From NCBI GenBank assembly GCA_947365245.1, contig CANAWG010000003.1, forward strand, positions 1 through 64,000: a stretch of 64,000 nt of DNA. The letters are read 5' to 3'. Each line of letters begins with the position of its first letter. Positions within the stretch are counted from its first letter, which is position 1. The position numbers were made by a program, and so were the translations under genes. This stretch comes from an uncultured Oscillibacter sp. (GTDB lineage: Bacteria > Bacillota > Clostridia > Oscillospirales > Oscillospiraceae). The notes beneath the pieces were generated by a model, which saw nothing but the letters and a program-made list of their open reading frames with translations, ran no database searches and had not been told where the DNA came from. Positions 7,672 through 14,591 of this stretch are shown in pieces.

Positions 7672-8192
7672 TATGCCCCGAAGAAGAGCCGCACTGTCAG
7701 GGCGGCGGCGGCAAAGCCCGTCAGGTCGGCGGTGAGGGCGGCGGGGATGGTATAGCGGGTCTTGTGGATGCCCGCCGCGCCGAAGTAGACGGCCACGGTG
7801 TAGAAGGTGGTCTCCGTGCTGCCCAGCATGACGGCGGCCACCCGGCCGATGTAGCTGTCCGGCCCGTGGGCGGCCATCAGCTCACTGCCCACCGCCAGGG
7901 CCCCGCTGCCGGACACCGGCCGCACCAGCATCAGCGGCGCGGTCTCCGGGGGGATGCCCAGCAGCTCCAGCACCGGCGCGCAGAGGGCGGAGAGGACCTC
8001 CATGGCCCCGGAGGCCCGGAACATGGACACCGCCGTCAAAAGCCCCACCAGGGCGGGGATGATCCGCAACAGGACGGTGAGCCCCTCCGCGGCGCCCCGG
8101 GTCAGGGCGGCGTAGACGTCCACCTGCTTTCCAAGGCCCCAGGCCGCCATCAGGGCCAGCAGCAGCGGCACCACCAGAGAGCTGAGGCTCAT
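7671..8192 (-). CDS. spmB: spore maturation protein B
   Basis: The 173-residue membrane protein matches SpmB, a nucleoside-recognition (Gate) domain protein needed for dehydration of the spore core. Family motifs include the APLMLVRPVSGSGAL stretch and GSTETTFYTVAVYFG near residues 125-145. The start at 8192 has a GGAGGC site upstream and overlaps the spmA stop by four bases. It acts with SpmA in the forespore or spore membrane. Its presence is strong evidence that the organism forms spores. Confidence 0.95.
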   Translation of the reverse strand: MSLSSLVVPLLLALMAAWGLGKQVDVYAALTRGAAEGLTVLLRIIPALVGLLTAVSMFRASGAMEVLSALCAPVLELLGIPPETAPLMLVRPVSGSGALAVGSELMAAHGPDSYIGRVAAVMLGSTETTFYTVAVYFGAAGIHKTRYTIPAALTADLTGFAAAALTVRLFFGA

Positions 8193-8773
8193 AGACGCCT
8201 CCGATCCGCCAGGGAGAGGAGCTTGGCGGCGCTCAGCCCCGCCGTCACCGACAAAATGGAGGTGAGCCACACCGCCGGCAGGATATCAAAGGGGGCGGCG
8301 CTGCCCATGGCGGAGCGGAGGGACCCCACGGTGGCGGGGATCAGCTGAATGGAGGCGGTGTTCAGCACTACCAGGGTGCACAGCTCGCCGCTGGCGACGC
8401 CGCCGCAGCCCCGGGCCATCCGCCGGGCGGCCTGGATGCCCAGGGGCGTGGCGGCGTTGCCCAGCCCCAACAGGTTGGCGGAGACGTTGGCGGACACCGC
8501 CGCCAGGGTCTCCGGGTCCCGGCAGGCGTCGGGCAGCAGCCGCCGCAGCAGAGGGCGGAACGCCCGGGCCAGCGCCGCCGAGAGGCCGCAGGCGTTCATG
8601 ATTTCCATCACTCCGGACCACAGGCACAGCACCCCCGCCATGGAGACGCCAAGCTTCACGGCGGAGCCGGCCCCCTCCAGGGCGGCGGCGGACACCGCGT
8701 CCAAATTTCCGGTGAACAGGCCGAAGATGAGGGAGAGAATCACCATTCCGGACCAGACCCAGGTCATTGCCAT
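8189..8773 (-). CDS. spmA: spore maturation protein A
   Basis: The 194-residue membrane protein is SpmA, the partner of SpmB. The family stretch SANLLGLGNAATPLGIQAA lies near residues 95-115 and GELCTLVVLNTASIQLIP near 130-147. The ATG at 8773 has AGGAGG 8 bases upstream; a second ATG two codons on is possible. The spmA-spmB order and overlap match Bacillus and Clostridia. Early-sporulation control from an adjacent AbrB-type gene on the opposite strand is a reasonable guess but not shown. Confidence 0.95.
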   Translation of the reverse strand: MAMTWVWSGMVILSLIFGLFTGNLDAVSAAALEGAGSAVKLGVSMAGVLCLWSGVMEIMNACGLSAALARAFRPLLRRLLPDACRDPETLAAVSANVSANLLGLGNAATPLGIQAARRMARGCGGVASGELCTLVVLNTASIQLIPATVGSLRSAMGSAAPFDILPAVWLTSILSVTAGLSAAKLLSLADRRRL

Positions 8774-8833
8774 GGAAAAGACCTCCTAATCTGCAAAAAA
8801 TTGTTAATTATATTTGAACTTTTTGGATATTCG

Positions 8834-8863
8834 TTGACATTTTACGACCATATATGATATTGT
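8834..8863 (+). promoter_or_regulatory. promoter of the AbrB-like gene
   Basis: TTGACA at 8834-8839 is followed by TATTGT at 8858-8863 (18-base spacing), with other TATGAT-like hexamers nearby. The exact -10 is uncertain. Confidence 0.5.
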
Positions 8864-8911
8864 CTAGTCCAGCCAAAATGTAAATATTTGTGGGCGAAAG
8901 GAGTAGAAAAC

Positions 8912-9154
8912 GTGAAAGCGACAGGAATCGTGCGCAAGGTCGATGAACTGGGGAGGATCGTACTGCCCATTGAGATGCGACGCACCCTGGACATCGCGGA
9001 AAAGGACGCATTGGAAATCTATGTGGAGGGCTCGTCCGTCATTCTGAAAAAGTACAAACCCAGCTGTCTTTTCTGTGACGGAACCAAGGACATCACCGTG
9101 TTCAAGGGAAAGAACGTATGCCCCAAGTGCCTGCGGGAGCTGAGAGACCTCTGA
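8912..9154 (+). CDS. AbrB/SpoVT-type transition regulator with zinc ribbon
   Basis: The 80-residue protein starts with the AbrB DNA-binding fold (KATGIVRKVDELGRIVLP, then RRTLDIAEKDALEIY), nearly identical to Bacillus AbrB. The C-terminus differs: two C-x-x-C pairs (CLFC at about 54-57 and CPKC at about 71-74) suggest a zinc ribbon in place of the AbrB dimerisation tail. The GTG at 8912 is chosen because AAAGGAG lies 8 bases upstream; a TTG further up would overlap that site. It probably controls stationary-phase and sporulation genes, and it diverges from spmAB. Confidence 0.92.
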   Translation: MKATGIVRKVDELGRIVLPIEMRRTLDIAEKDALEIYVEGSSVILKKYKPSCLFCDGTKDITVFKGKNVCPKCLRELRDL

Positions 9155-9297
9155 GGCTGCCCGTAAGATAAGCGGCGAGTTCCCGGCCCGGCAATTCCCC
9201 GTCCATCCAGCCCCGGCTATTGAGAGAGATCCGCGGACGCCGGCCTATGGCTGTAACCGGCGAGAGAGCGGCGGAAAAAGACCGTCAAAGCAAAATA

Positions 9298-9331
9298 ACA
9301 GCGCGGCATCAAACGCCGCGCTGTCATTTTT
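9298..9331. terminator. bidirectional terminator between the AbrB-like gene and rsmI
   Basis: The stem ACAGCGCGGC/GCCGCGCTGT with a 7-base loop is followed by CATTTTTG on the plus strand and TTATTTTG on the minus strand. The 143 bases before it (9155-9297) contain nothing I can identify. Confidence 0.88.
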
Positions 9332-9335
9332 GCCC

Positions 9336-10172
9336 TTACCGCCCCTGCTCCAGGGCGGCGGCGTACAGCTCGTTTTTGGAAAGACCCGTGTGCTCCGCCA
9401 CCTCCCGGGCCGCCTCTTTCAGCTTCGCGCCCTGGTCCAGCAGGGCCAGCACCTGGGCCGTGCCCTCGGCCAGCGTGACGGCGGCCTCCCGGGACGGCGC
9501 TTTCCCGGCCACCACCAGGACGTACTCCCCCTTGGGGGTATTCTCCTCATAGCGGGCCGCCGCCTCCCCCAGGGTGGTGCGCCAGGTCTCCTCGTGGAGC
9601 TTGGTCAGCTCCCGGCACAGGGCGATCCGCCGCTCCGGCCCGAAGACGGCGCAGAGGTCCTGAAGCGTGGTCCGCAGCTTGTGGGGGGCCTCGTGGAAGA
9701 TCATGGTCCGCTCCTCGTCCCGGAGGCTCTCCAGGTGCTCCCGGCGGCTCTTCTTGTTGACGGTCAAAAATCCTTCAAAGGTGAACCGCCCCGTGGGCAG
9801 GCCGCTGACGGCCAGGGCGTTTACCGCCGCGCAGCAGCCGGGGACGGCGATGACGGATACGCCGTTTTCCCCGCACAGCCGCACCAGGTCCTCCCCGGGG
9901 TCGGAGATGGCGGGGGTGCCGGCGTCGGTCACCAGGGCGCAGCTCTCCCCCGCCAGCAGACGGCCCAGAATGGCCCGCCCGGCGGTGACGTGGTTGTGCT
10001 CGTGGTAGCTCACCAAGGGCTTTTTAATCTGAAAGTGGTTTAAGAGCTTCACGGATACCCGGGTGTCCTCCGCCGCGATGAAGTCCACGGATTCCAGGGT
10101 CTCCGCCGCCCGGGGGGAGAAGTCCCCCAGGTTGCCGATGGGCGTGGCCACCAGATAGAGTGTTCCGGCCAT
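9336..10172 (-). CDS. rsmI: 16S rRNA (cytidine1402-2'-O)-methyltransferase
   Basis: The 278-residue protein is RsmI, which methylates the ribose of C1402 in the decoding centre of 16S rRNA using SAM. The N-terminal tetrapyrrole-methylase-type motif GTLYLVATPIGNLGD, then AAEDTR near residue 35 and TDAGTPAISDPGE near residue 83, are all present. Length is normal. AAAGGAGG lies upstream of the ATG. It is the last gene of a minus-strand unit with a tRNA methyltransferase and a membrane protein; an 81-base gap with a heptamer repeat separates it from the former. Confidence 0.96.
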   Translation of the reverse strand: MAGTLYLVATPIGNLGDFSPRAAETLESVDFIAAEDTRVSVKLLNHFQIKKPLVSYHEHNHVTAGRAILGRLLAGESCALVTDAGTPAISDPGEDLVRLCGENGVSVIAVPGCCAAVNALAVSGLPTGRFTFEGFLTVNKKSRREHLESLRDEERTMIFHEAPHKLRTTLQDLCAVFGPERRIALCRELTKLHEETWRTTLGEAAARYEENTPKGEYVLVVAGKAPSREAAVTLAEGTAQVLALLDQGAKLKEAAREVAEHTGLSKNELYAAALEQGR

Positions 10173-10189
10173 AGGGGCCTCCTTTGTGG

Positions 10190-10231
10190 GAATTGGAAAT
10201 AGAAAATTGGAAATTGGAAATTGGAAATTTG
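10190..10231. repeat. tandem heptamer repeat (ATTGGAA)n
   Basis: About five tandem units of ATTGGAA, slightly imperfect, run from 10190 to 10231 between rsmI and the tRNA methyltransferase gene. It is A/T-rich in otherwise high-GC DNA. Confidence 0.75.
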
Positions 10232-10253
10232 GGGGGCGATTGAGAGAAGCATC

Positions 10254-10976
10254 TCAATCGGCGCGGAAGTAGATCCGCTCCACCTCCTCCGTGGGCCGTC
10301 CCTCCGCCGTCTCCAGAATCAGGGGCGGCTCCCAGGCAAGGCCTGGTCTCCCGCCCCGGCGGGCCTCCAGCAGCACCAGGGAGGGCCGGTCTCCCGCCCG
10401 GCGGCAGACCGGCCGCAGCCGCTTGGGCTCCAGGGCGGCGTCGCGGAGAGCGCAGAGAAGGTCCGTCAGCCGCTCCGGCTTGTGGACCAGACAGAGAGCG
10501 CCGCCCCAGCGCAGGAGATAGGCGGCGGCCCGGCACACATCCTCCAGGGTGCAGGCGGTCTCCGCCCGGGCGTTTTGCGCCGCGGCCTCCCGGGGGAGTT
10601 TCCCGCTCTGGGCCGGGTAGTAGGGGGGATTGCACACCGCCAGGTCAAACTGTCCGGCGGGGAGGAGGGACCGGATCTCCCGCAGGTCCCCCCGGCAGGC
10701 GGTGAGGCGGCCGGAGAGGCCGTTTTCTGCGGCGGCCCGCTCCAGGAGGGACGCGGCTCTTGGATGGAGCTCCACGCCGGTGACGTTCAGGTCCCCCTGC
10801 CGCTGGAGCAGCAGGAGGCCCAAAAGGCCCGTGCCGCTGCCCAGGTCGCAGACCCGGAGACCCGGCCGCAGGCGGGGGAGGGAGGAGAGGAGGAACGTGT
10901 CCGTCCCCGGGGGGAAGAGATCATCGTCCCAGACGAAGCGGAGCCCGCCGGGGCGCAGGGATTCCCAGTGTTCCAC
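10254..10976 (-). CDS. tRNA1(Val) adenine-37 N6-methyltransferase-like protein
   Basis: The 240-residue protein is a class I SAM methyltransferase. It has the SAM-binding motif CDLGSGTGLLGLLLL near residues 43-57 and the N6-adenine motif NPPYY near 116, with the start region (GLRFVWDDDLFPPGTDTFLL) typical of the TrmN6/YfiC family. It likely modifies A37 of a tRNA. The start is GTG with AGGAGG upstream. In Bacillus and Clostridia this gene often neighbours rsmI, as here. The exact tRNA target is inferred. Confidence 0.88.
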   Translation of the reverse strand: MEHWESLRPGGLRFVWDDDLFPPGTDTFLLSSLPRLRPGLRVCDLGSGTGLLGLLLLQRQGDLNVTGVELHPRAASLLERAAAENGLSGRLTACRGDLREIRSLLPAGQFDLAVCNPPYYPAQSGKLPREAAAQNARAETACTLEDVCRAAAYLLRWGGALCLVHKPERLTDLLCALRDAALEPKRLRPVCRRAGDRPSLVLLEARRGGRPGLAWEPPLILETAEGRPTEEVERIYFRAD

Positions 10977-10997
10977 GGCGGGCCTCCTCTCAAGATG

Positions 10998-11384
10998 TCA
11001 GGCGCCGGCGGCGTGCTCCGCCAGCCACTTCACAAGGACGTGATACGCAAGAGTCATGTACAGGGGGACCGCGGCGAGAAAACACAGGACGTTTTCCACC
11101 GTGAAATTGCGGCTGTTGGACACCTCGCCATACTCCAGCAGATACCGCCCCAGCAGGCCCAGCCCGGCGGCGGCCAGCGTCCGGAGAAAGATGCCCGGCT
11201 CCTTTCCGGGACCATAGGCCTCCGCCAAACACAGGACCATCAGGCCAAAGAGAATGACCTTGTGCAGAGGTGACGAGCTGCCCAGAGGGAAGAAGAAACA
11301 GCACAGAAAGGCGGTGTATCCCAGCACCAGGACCCGGATGAAGACTGGGTGATCCCGGAGGAAGCGGGACAGTGACTTCAGCAT
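10998..11384 (-). CDS. hypothetical membrane protein
   Basis: The 128-residue protein has three to four hydrophobic segments (about 15-32, 38-53, 67-80 and 98-118) and no motif I recognise. The ATG at 11384 has GGGAGGAA upstream. It is the first gene of a unit with the tRNA methyltransferase and rsmI genes and is driven by a promoter that shares its -35 box with the divergent XRE regulator gene. Function unknown. Confidence 0.75.
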   Translation of the reverse strand: MLKSLSRFLRDHPVFIRVLVLGYTAFLCCFFFPLGSSSPLHKVILFGLMVLCLAEAYGPGKEPGIFLRTLAAAGLGLLGRYLLEYGEVSNSRNFTVENVLCFLAAVPLYMTLAYHVLVKWLAEHAAGA

Positions 11385-11415
11385 GGAGCATTCCTCCCAA
11401 AAATTCTCTGGCTCT

Positions 11416-11444
11416 ATAATACCATACCGCCCCGGCGGTTGCAA
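11416..11444 (-). promoter_or_regulatory. promoter of the membrane protein / methyltransferase unit
   Basis: On the minus strand TTGCAA (11439-11444) and TATTAT (11416-11421) are 17 bases apart, with an extended TGG before the -10. The -35 is the same six bases used by the divergent promoter. Confidence 0.7.
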
Positions 11445-11467
11445 GGGCCTCCCGGTTGTGCTATGAT
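11439..11467 (+). promoter_or_regulatory. promoter of the XRE regulator gene
   Basis: TTGCAA at 11439-11444 and TATGAT at 11462-11467 are 17 bases apart. TTGCAA is its own reverse complement and also serves as -35 on the other strand. Confidence 0.7.
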
Positions 11468-11502
11468 AGCCCCTGAAAACTGATCGCGAGGAGGATCATT
11501 CT

Positions 11503-11946
11503 ATGGTCACCATGGCACAGCGCATTGTTGAGCTGCGGAGCGAGCGGGGCCTCAGCCGCCCCGCCCTGTCCGCCGCACTGGGCTTTCCCCGGATGGCGGT
11601 GGAGAAATTCGAGACCGGCCGCCAGACCCCCACCCAGGACCAGCAGGAGAAACTGGCGTCTTTCTTCGGCGTGTCCGTGCTCTACCTGCGGGGGGAGAAC
11701 AACGACCGCGTCCGCATGGACGACTGGATGGACGGGGCCTTTCTGGACCAGCCGTCTCCGGCGCCGGAGGCCCCCAAAAGGGCCCCCAGGCCCGCCGCGC
11801 CGGCGGGAGAGGGCACCATGTTCGACGCGTTCCTCACCAGCAAAAAGTTCCAGGAGGCATTGCGGGGGGCCGTGCTGGAGGCCCTGCGCTCCCCGGAGGG
11901 ACAGGCGCTGATGGAAAAGGCCGTCCGCCGGGAGATGGGAAAGTGA
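11503..11946 (+). CDS. XRE-family helix-turn-helix protein
   Basis: The 147-residue protein begins with a Cro/C1-type HTH domain (residues 5-60; LGFPRMAVEKFETGRQTP is the recognition region, ending FFGVSVLYLRGE). A Pro/Ala-rich linker (about 84-102) leads to a C-terminal helical part of unknown role. AGGAGG lies upstream of the ATG. It is transcribed away from the membrane protein and methyltransferase genes through promoters that share a -35 box, so it may control them. Its target is not known. Confidence 0.85.
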   Translation: MVTMAQRIVELRSERGLSRPALSAALGFPRMAVEKFETGRQTPTQDQQEKLASFFGVSVLYLRGENNDRVRMDDWMDGAFLDQPSPAPEAPKRAPRPAAPAGEGTMFDAFLTSKKFQEALRGAVLEALRSPEGQALMEKAVRREMGK

Positions 11947-11961
11947 GGGAGAAAAAGAGAG

Positions 11962-11993
11962 GAGCACCGCTGCGGCGCAGCGGTGCTCTTTTT
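11962..11993. terminator. terminator between the XRE and AraC genes
   Basis: The stem GAGCACCGCTGC/GCAGCGGTGCTC is followed by TTTTT on the plus strand and by CTCTCTTTTTC on the minus strand, so it can end both converging genes. Confidence 0.9.
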
Positions 11994-12001
11994 CCGCGCG
12001 G

Positions 12002-12901
12002 TCAGTCGGCGGCGTGCTCTCTGCGGTACTCCGAGGGCGTGCGGCCCTTGAGCTGGCGGAAAGACTTGGCGAAGTAGCTGGCGTCGGGAAAGCCGCACCG
12101 GGCCCCGATCTCCGCCGCGCTCTGGGCGGTGGAGGCCAGCAGCTCCGCCGCCCGCTGGATGCGGAACTGCTTGAGGTACTGGGTGGGGGGTACGCCGATG
12201 GTGGAGCGGAAGCACCGCAGGCACTCGCTCTCGCTGACCGCCGCGCTCTCCGCGATAGCGGCGGCCCCGATCTCCTCGCCGTAGTGGGCCTGGATAAACC
12301 GCAGCATCTGCTTCATCCGGGCCTCGTCCCGCAGGGCCTTCGCCGGCAGGGGCTTTCCCCCTGCCGGGCGGTGGCGGCAGAGGAGAAAGGCCAGCTGGGA
12401 CAGCGCCTCCCGCATCCGCAGGTCGTACCCCGGGGGCTCCTCCGCGCAGGCGTCCCAGGCGGTCTCAATGGCCCGGAGGGCCTCGCCGTGCCAGGGTGCG
12501 CCGCCGTCCAGGGCGACGCACTGGGGCGCGTCCTCCGCCAGCAGGGGCTGGATATAGTTCTGCCAGAAGACGCTGTCGGCGCCGCCTCCCACCAGCCGAG
12601 GGTGGAACACCGCCGAGTGCAGGCGGCAGGGGCCTGCGCCATCGACAAGCACCGTGTGCAGCGCGCCGGAGGTAATGAAAAACCCCTGGCCGGGCCCCAG
12701 CGTGAACCGCTCCGCTCCGGCGGCGATGACGGCGCGGCCCTCCGCCACCACGCCGGCCTCCAGCTCCGTGTGCCAGTGCCAGGGGACAGGGTTTTGCAGC
12801 AGGTCATCGTGATAACAGGCCGCGGGAAACAGGGCGGTACCGTGGGAGACCAGCTCCCGGCCCTTGGGGTCCGCCTTTGAGGCGCAGGGGGAAATTGCCA
12901 T
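12002..12901 (-). CDS. AraC-family transcriptional regulator with cupin sensor domain
   Basis: The 299-residue protein has an N-terminal cupin-like half (PWHWHTELEAGVV near residue 40, GPGQGFFITSGALHTV near 70-85) and a C-terminal AraC DNA-binding domain with two HTH units, ending in SYFAKSFRQLKGRTPSEYR. Such proteins sense a small molecule, often a sugar, and activate nearby genes. No obvious target is adjacent. The ATG at 12901 has AAAGGAGG upstream. A good promoter lies at 12980-13008. Confidence 0.9.
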   Translation of the reverse strand: MAISPCASKADPKGRELVSHGTALFPAACYHDDLLQNPVPWHWHTELEAGVVAEGRAVIAAGAERFTLGPGQGFFITSGALHTVLVDGAGPCRLHSAVFHPRLVGGGADSVFWQNYIQPLLAEDAPQCVALDGGAPWHGEALRAIETAWDACAEEPPGYDLRMREALSQLAFLLCRHRPAGGKPLPAKALRDEARMKQMLRFIQAHYGEEIGAAAIAESAAVSESECLRCFRSTIGVPPTQYLKQFRIQRAAELLASTAQSAAEIGARCGFPDASYFAKSFRQLKGRTPSEYRREHAAD

Positions 12902-12979
12902 GATCGCTCCTCCTTTTGACGGAATCGTCATAGAAATCCGGGGGAATCATTCTATGTATTCTGGATTTTTGGTGATATG

Positions 12980-13008
12980 ATTATACCATGGAAGCGGGGG
13001 AAAGGCAA
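12980..13008 (-). promoter_or_regulatory. promoter of the AraC-family gene
   Basis: On the minus strand TTGCCT and TATAAT are 17 bases apart, about 80 bases upstream of the gene. Confidence 0.7.
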
Positions 13009-13072
13009 CGGAGAGATTTCCCCTGCCGGATTTGAGGCACGCCGCCCGGGGCGGCGGGAGAGGAGCGGCAAT

Positions 13073-13315
13073 ATGCTGACGTTTACGATGATTCCCAGCC
13101 CGGAACAGTTCCTCCGGATGGTAGAAAGGAGCCGGGGAGAGGTGACGCTGTGCCTGCCGGACGGCGGGCGGTGCGACTTGAAGCGGGATCCGGCGGCCCG
13201 GCAGCTGGTCCGGACGCTGCGCCCCGGCGGGGAGGGGCTGCGGGTCAGCCTCTCCGACCGGGGAGACACAACTGCGTTTTTCCGCTATATGCGGGAGGCG
13301 GCCCTGTCCGCCTGA
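13073..13315 (+). CDS. hypothetical protein
   Basis: This 80-residue protein is soluble and charged, with an EQFLRMVERSRGEV helix near the start. I do not recognise a family. The ATG at 13073 has GAGAGGAG upstream and the gene is followed directly by a strong terminator, which supports its being real. It is divergent from the AraC-family gene. An in-frame extension upstream to 12977 would run through the AraC promoter and lacks a ribosome site. Confidence 0.6.
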   Translation: MLTFTMIPSPEQFLRMVERSRGEVTLCLPDGGRCDLKRDPAARQLVRTLRPGGEGLRVSLSDRGDTTAFFRYMREAALSA

Positions 13316-13326
13316 GGGGGAGAAAG

Positions 13327-13360
13327 AAGACGCCCGTCCTTATCGGACGGGCGTCTTTTT
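13327..13360. terminator. terminator between the hypothetical gene and icd
   Basis: A 13-bp stem AAGACGCCCGTCC/GGACGGGCGTCTT is followed by TTT on the plus strand. On the minus strand it can also end the gltA-acn-icd transcript. Confidence 0.9.
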
Positions 13361-13372
13361 GATGTTTGCCTC

Positions 13373-14578
13373 TCATGCCAGGCGGGCGGCGATGGCCTCC
13401 AGAAATTCCTCACTGTCCACGCCCCGGGCCTGGAACCCCGGCTCCACCAGGGGCAGTAAATCCTTTGTCATGACGCCGTCCGCCAGTGTCTCCAGGGAGG
13501 CCGCCTCCAGCCGCCGGCCGAATTCCACCAGCTGCGGCAGGCCGTCCAGCTCTCCCCGGCGGCGCAGGGCGCCGGACCAGGCGAAGATGGTGGCCATGGG
13601 ATTGGTGGAGGTCCTCTCCCCCTGGAGATAACGGTAGTAGTGGCGGGTGACGGTGCCGTGACTGGCCTCAAACTCCATGGTCCCGTCGGGGGAGACCAGC
13701 ACGGAGGTCATCATGGCCAGGCTCCCGAAGGCGGCGGCCACCATGTCGCTCATGACGTCGCCGTCGTAGTTCTTCAGCGCCCATATAAAGCCGCCCCGGG
13801 ACCGGACCGCCCGGGCCACGGCGTCGTCGATGAGGGTGTAGAAGTAGGCGATGCCCAGCTTTTCAAACTCCGCCTTGTAGGAGGTCTCGTACTCCTCCTC
13901 AAAGATCCGCTTGAACTCGCCGTCATAGACCTTGGCGATGGTGTCCTTGGTGGAGAACCACAGGTCCTGCTTTTGGGCGATGGCGTATTGGAAGCAGGAG
14001 CGGGCAAAGGCCCGGATGCTCTCCTCCTTGTTATGCTGGCCCTGCCACACGGCGGGGCCGTCCACAGTCTGGACGTGCAGCGTCTTCTCCGCGCCGCTCT
14101 CCCCCTTGAACGTGAGGGTGGCGGTGCCGGGCTCGTCCGTGGCCATGTCCACGGCCTTGTACATGTCGCCGTAAGCGTGGCGGGCGATGGTGATGGGCAT
14201 TTCCCAGTTCTTCACCACAGGCTTGATGCAAGGCAGAACGATGGGAGCCCGGAAAGCGGTGCCGTCCAGGATGGCCCGGATGGTGCCGTTGGGGGACCTC
14301 CACATCTCGGTGAGCTCCGGGTACTCCTCCATCCGCTGGCGGTTGGGGGTAATGGTGGCGCACTTTACGGCGACGCCCAGGCGCCTGGCGGCGTTGGCGG
14401 CGTCGACGGTCACCTGGTCCTTTGTGGCGTTGCGGTTCAAGAGCCCCAGGTCGTAGTACTCCGTCTTCAGGTCCACAAAGGGCAGAATCAGTTTTTCCTT
14501 AATCATCCCCCAGAGGATGCGGGTCATCTCGTCCCCGTCCATCTCCACCAGAGGGGTCGTCATCTTGATTTTCTCCAT
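13373..14578 (-). CDS. icd: isocitrate dehydrogenase (NADP-dependent)
   Basis: The 401-residue protein oxidatively decarboxylates isocitrate to 2-oxoglutarate. It belongs to the homodimeric group that includes eukaryotic NADP enzymes: it opens with PLVEMDGDEMTRILW, has the substrate motif SPNGTIRAILDGT near residue 95 and the metal site KNYDGDVMSDMVAAAFGS near 275. NADP is inferred from the group. It is the last gene of a gltA-acn-icd operon, 13 bases after acn, which together make 2-oxoglutarate for glutamate. Confidence 0.95.
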   Translation of the reverse strand: MEKIKMTTPLVEMDGDEMTRILWGMIKEKLILPFVDLKTEYYDLGLLNRNATKDQVTVDAANAARRLGVAVKCATITPNRQRMEEYPELTEMWRSPNGTIRAILDGTAFRAPIVLPCIKPVVKNWEMPITIARHAYGDMYKAVDMATDEPGTATLTFKGESGAEKTLHVQTVDGPAVWQGQHNKEESIRAFARSCFQYAIAQKQDLWFSTKDTIAKVYDGEFKRIFEEEYETSYKAEFEKLGIAYFYTLIDDAVARAVRSRGGFIWALKNYDGDVMSDMVAAAFGSLAMMTSVLVSPDGTMEFEASHGTVTRHYYRYLQGERTSTNPMATIFAWSGALRRRGELDGLPQLVEFGRRLEAASLETLADGVMTKDLLPLVEPGFQARGVDSEEFLEAIAARLA

Positions 14579-14591
14579 AAAACCGCCTCCG

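Noticed and set aside
8888-8911. An upstream TTG start for the AbrB-like gene
   Set aside because: It would place the ribosome site inside the coding part; the GTG at 8912 has ideal spacing and aligns with family starts.
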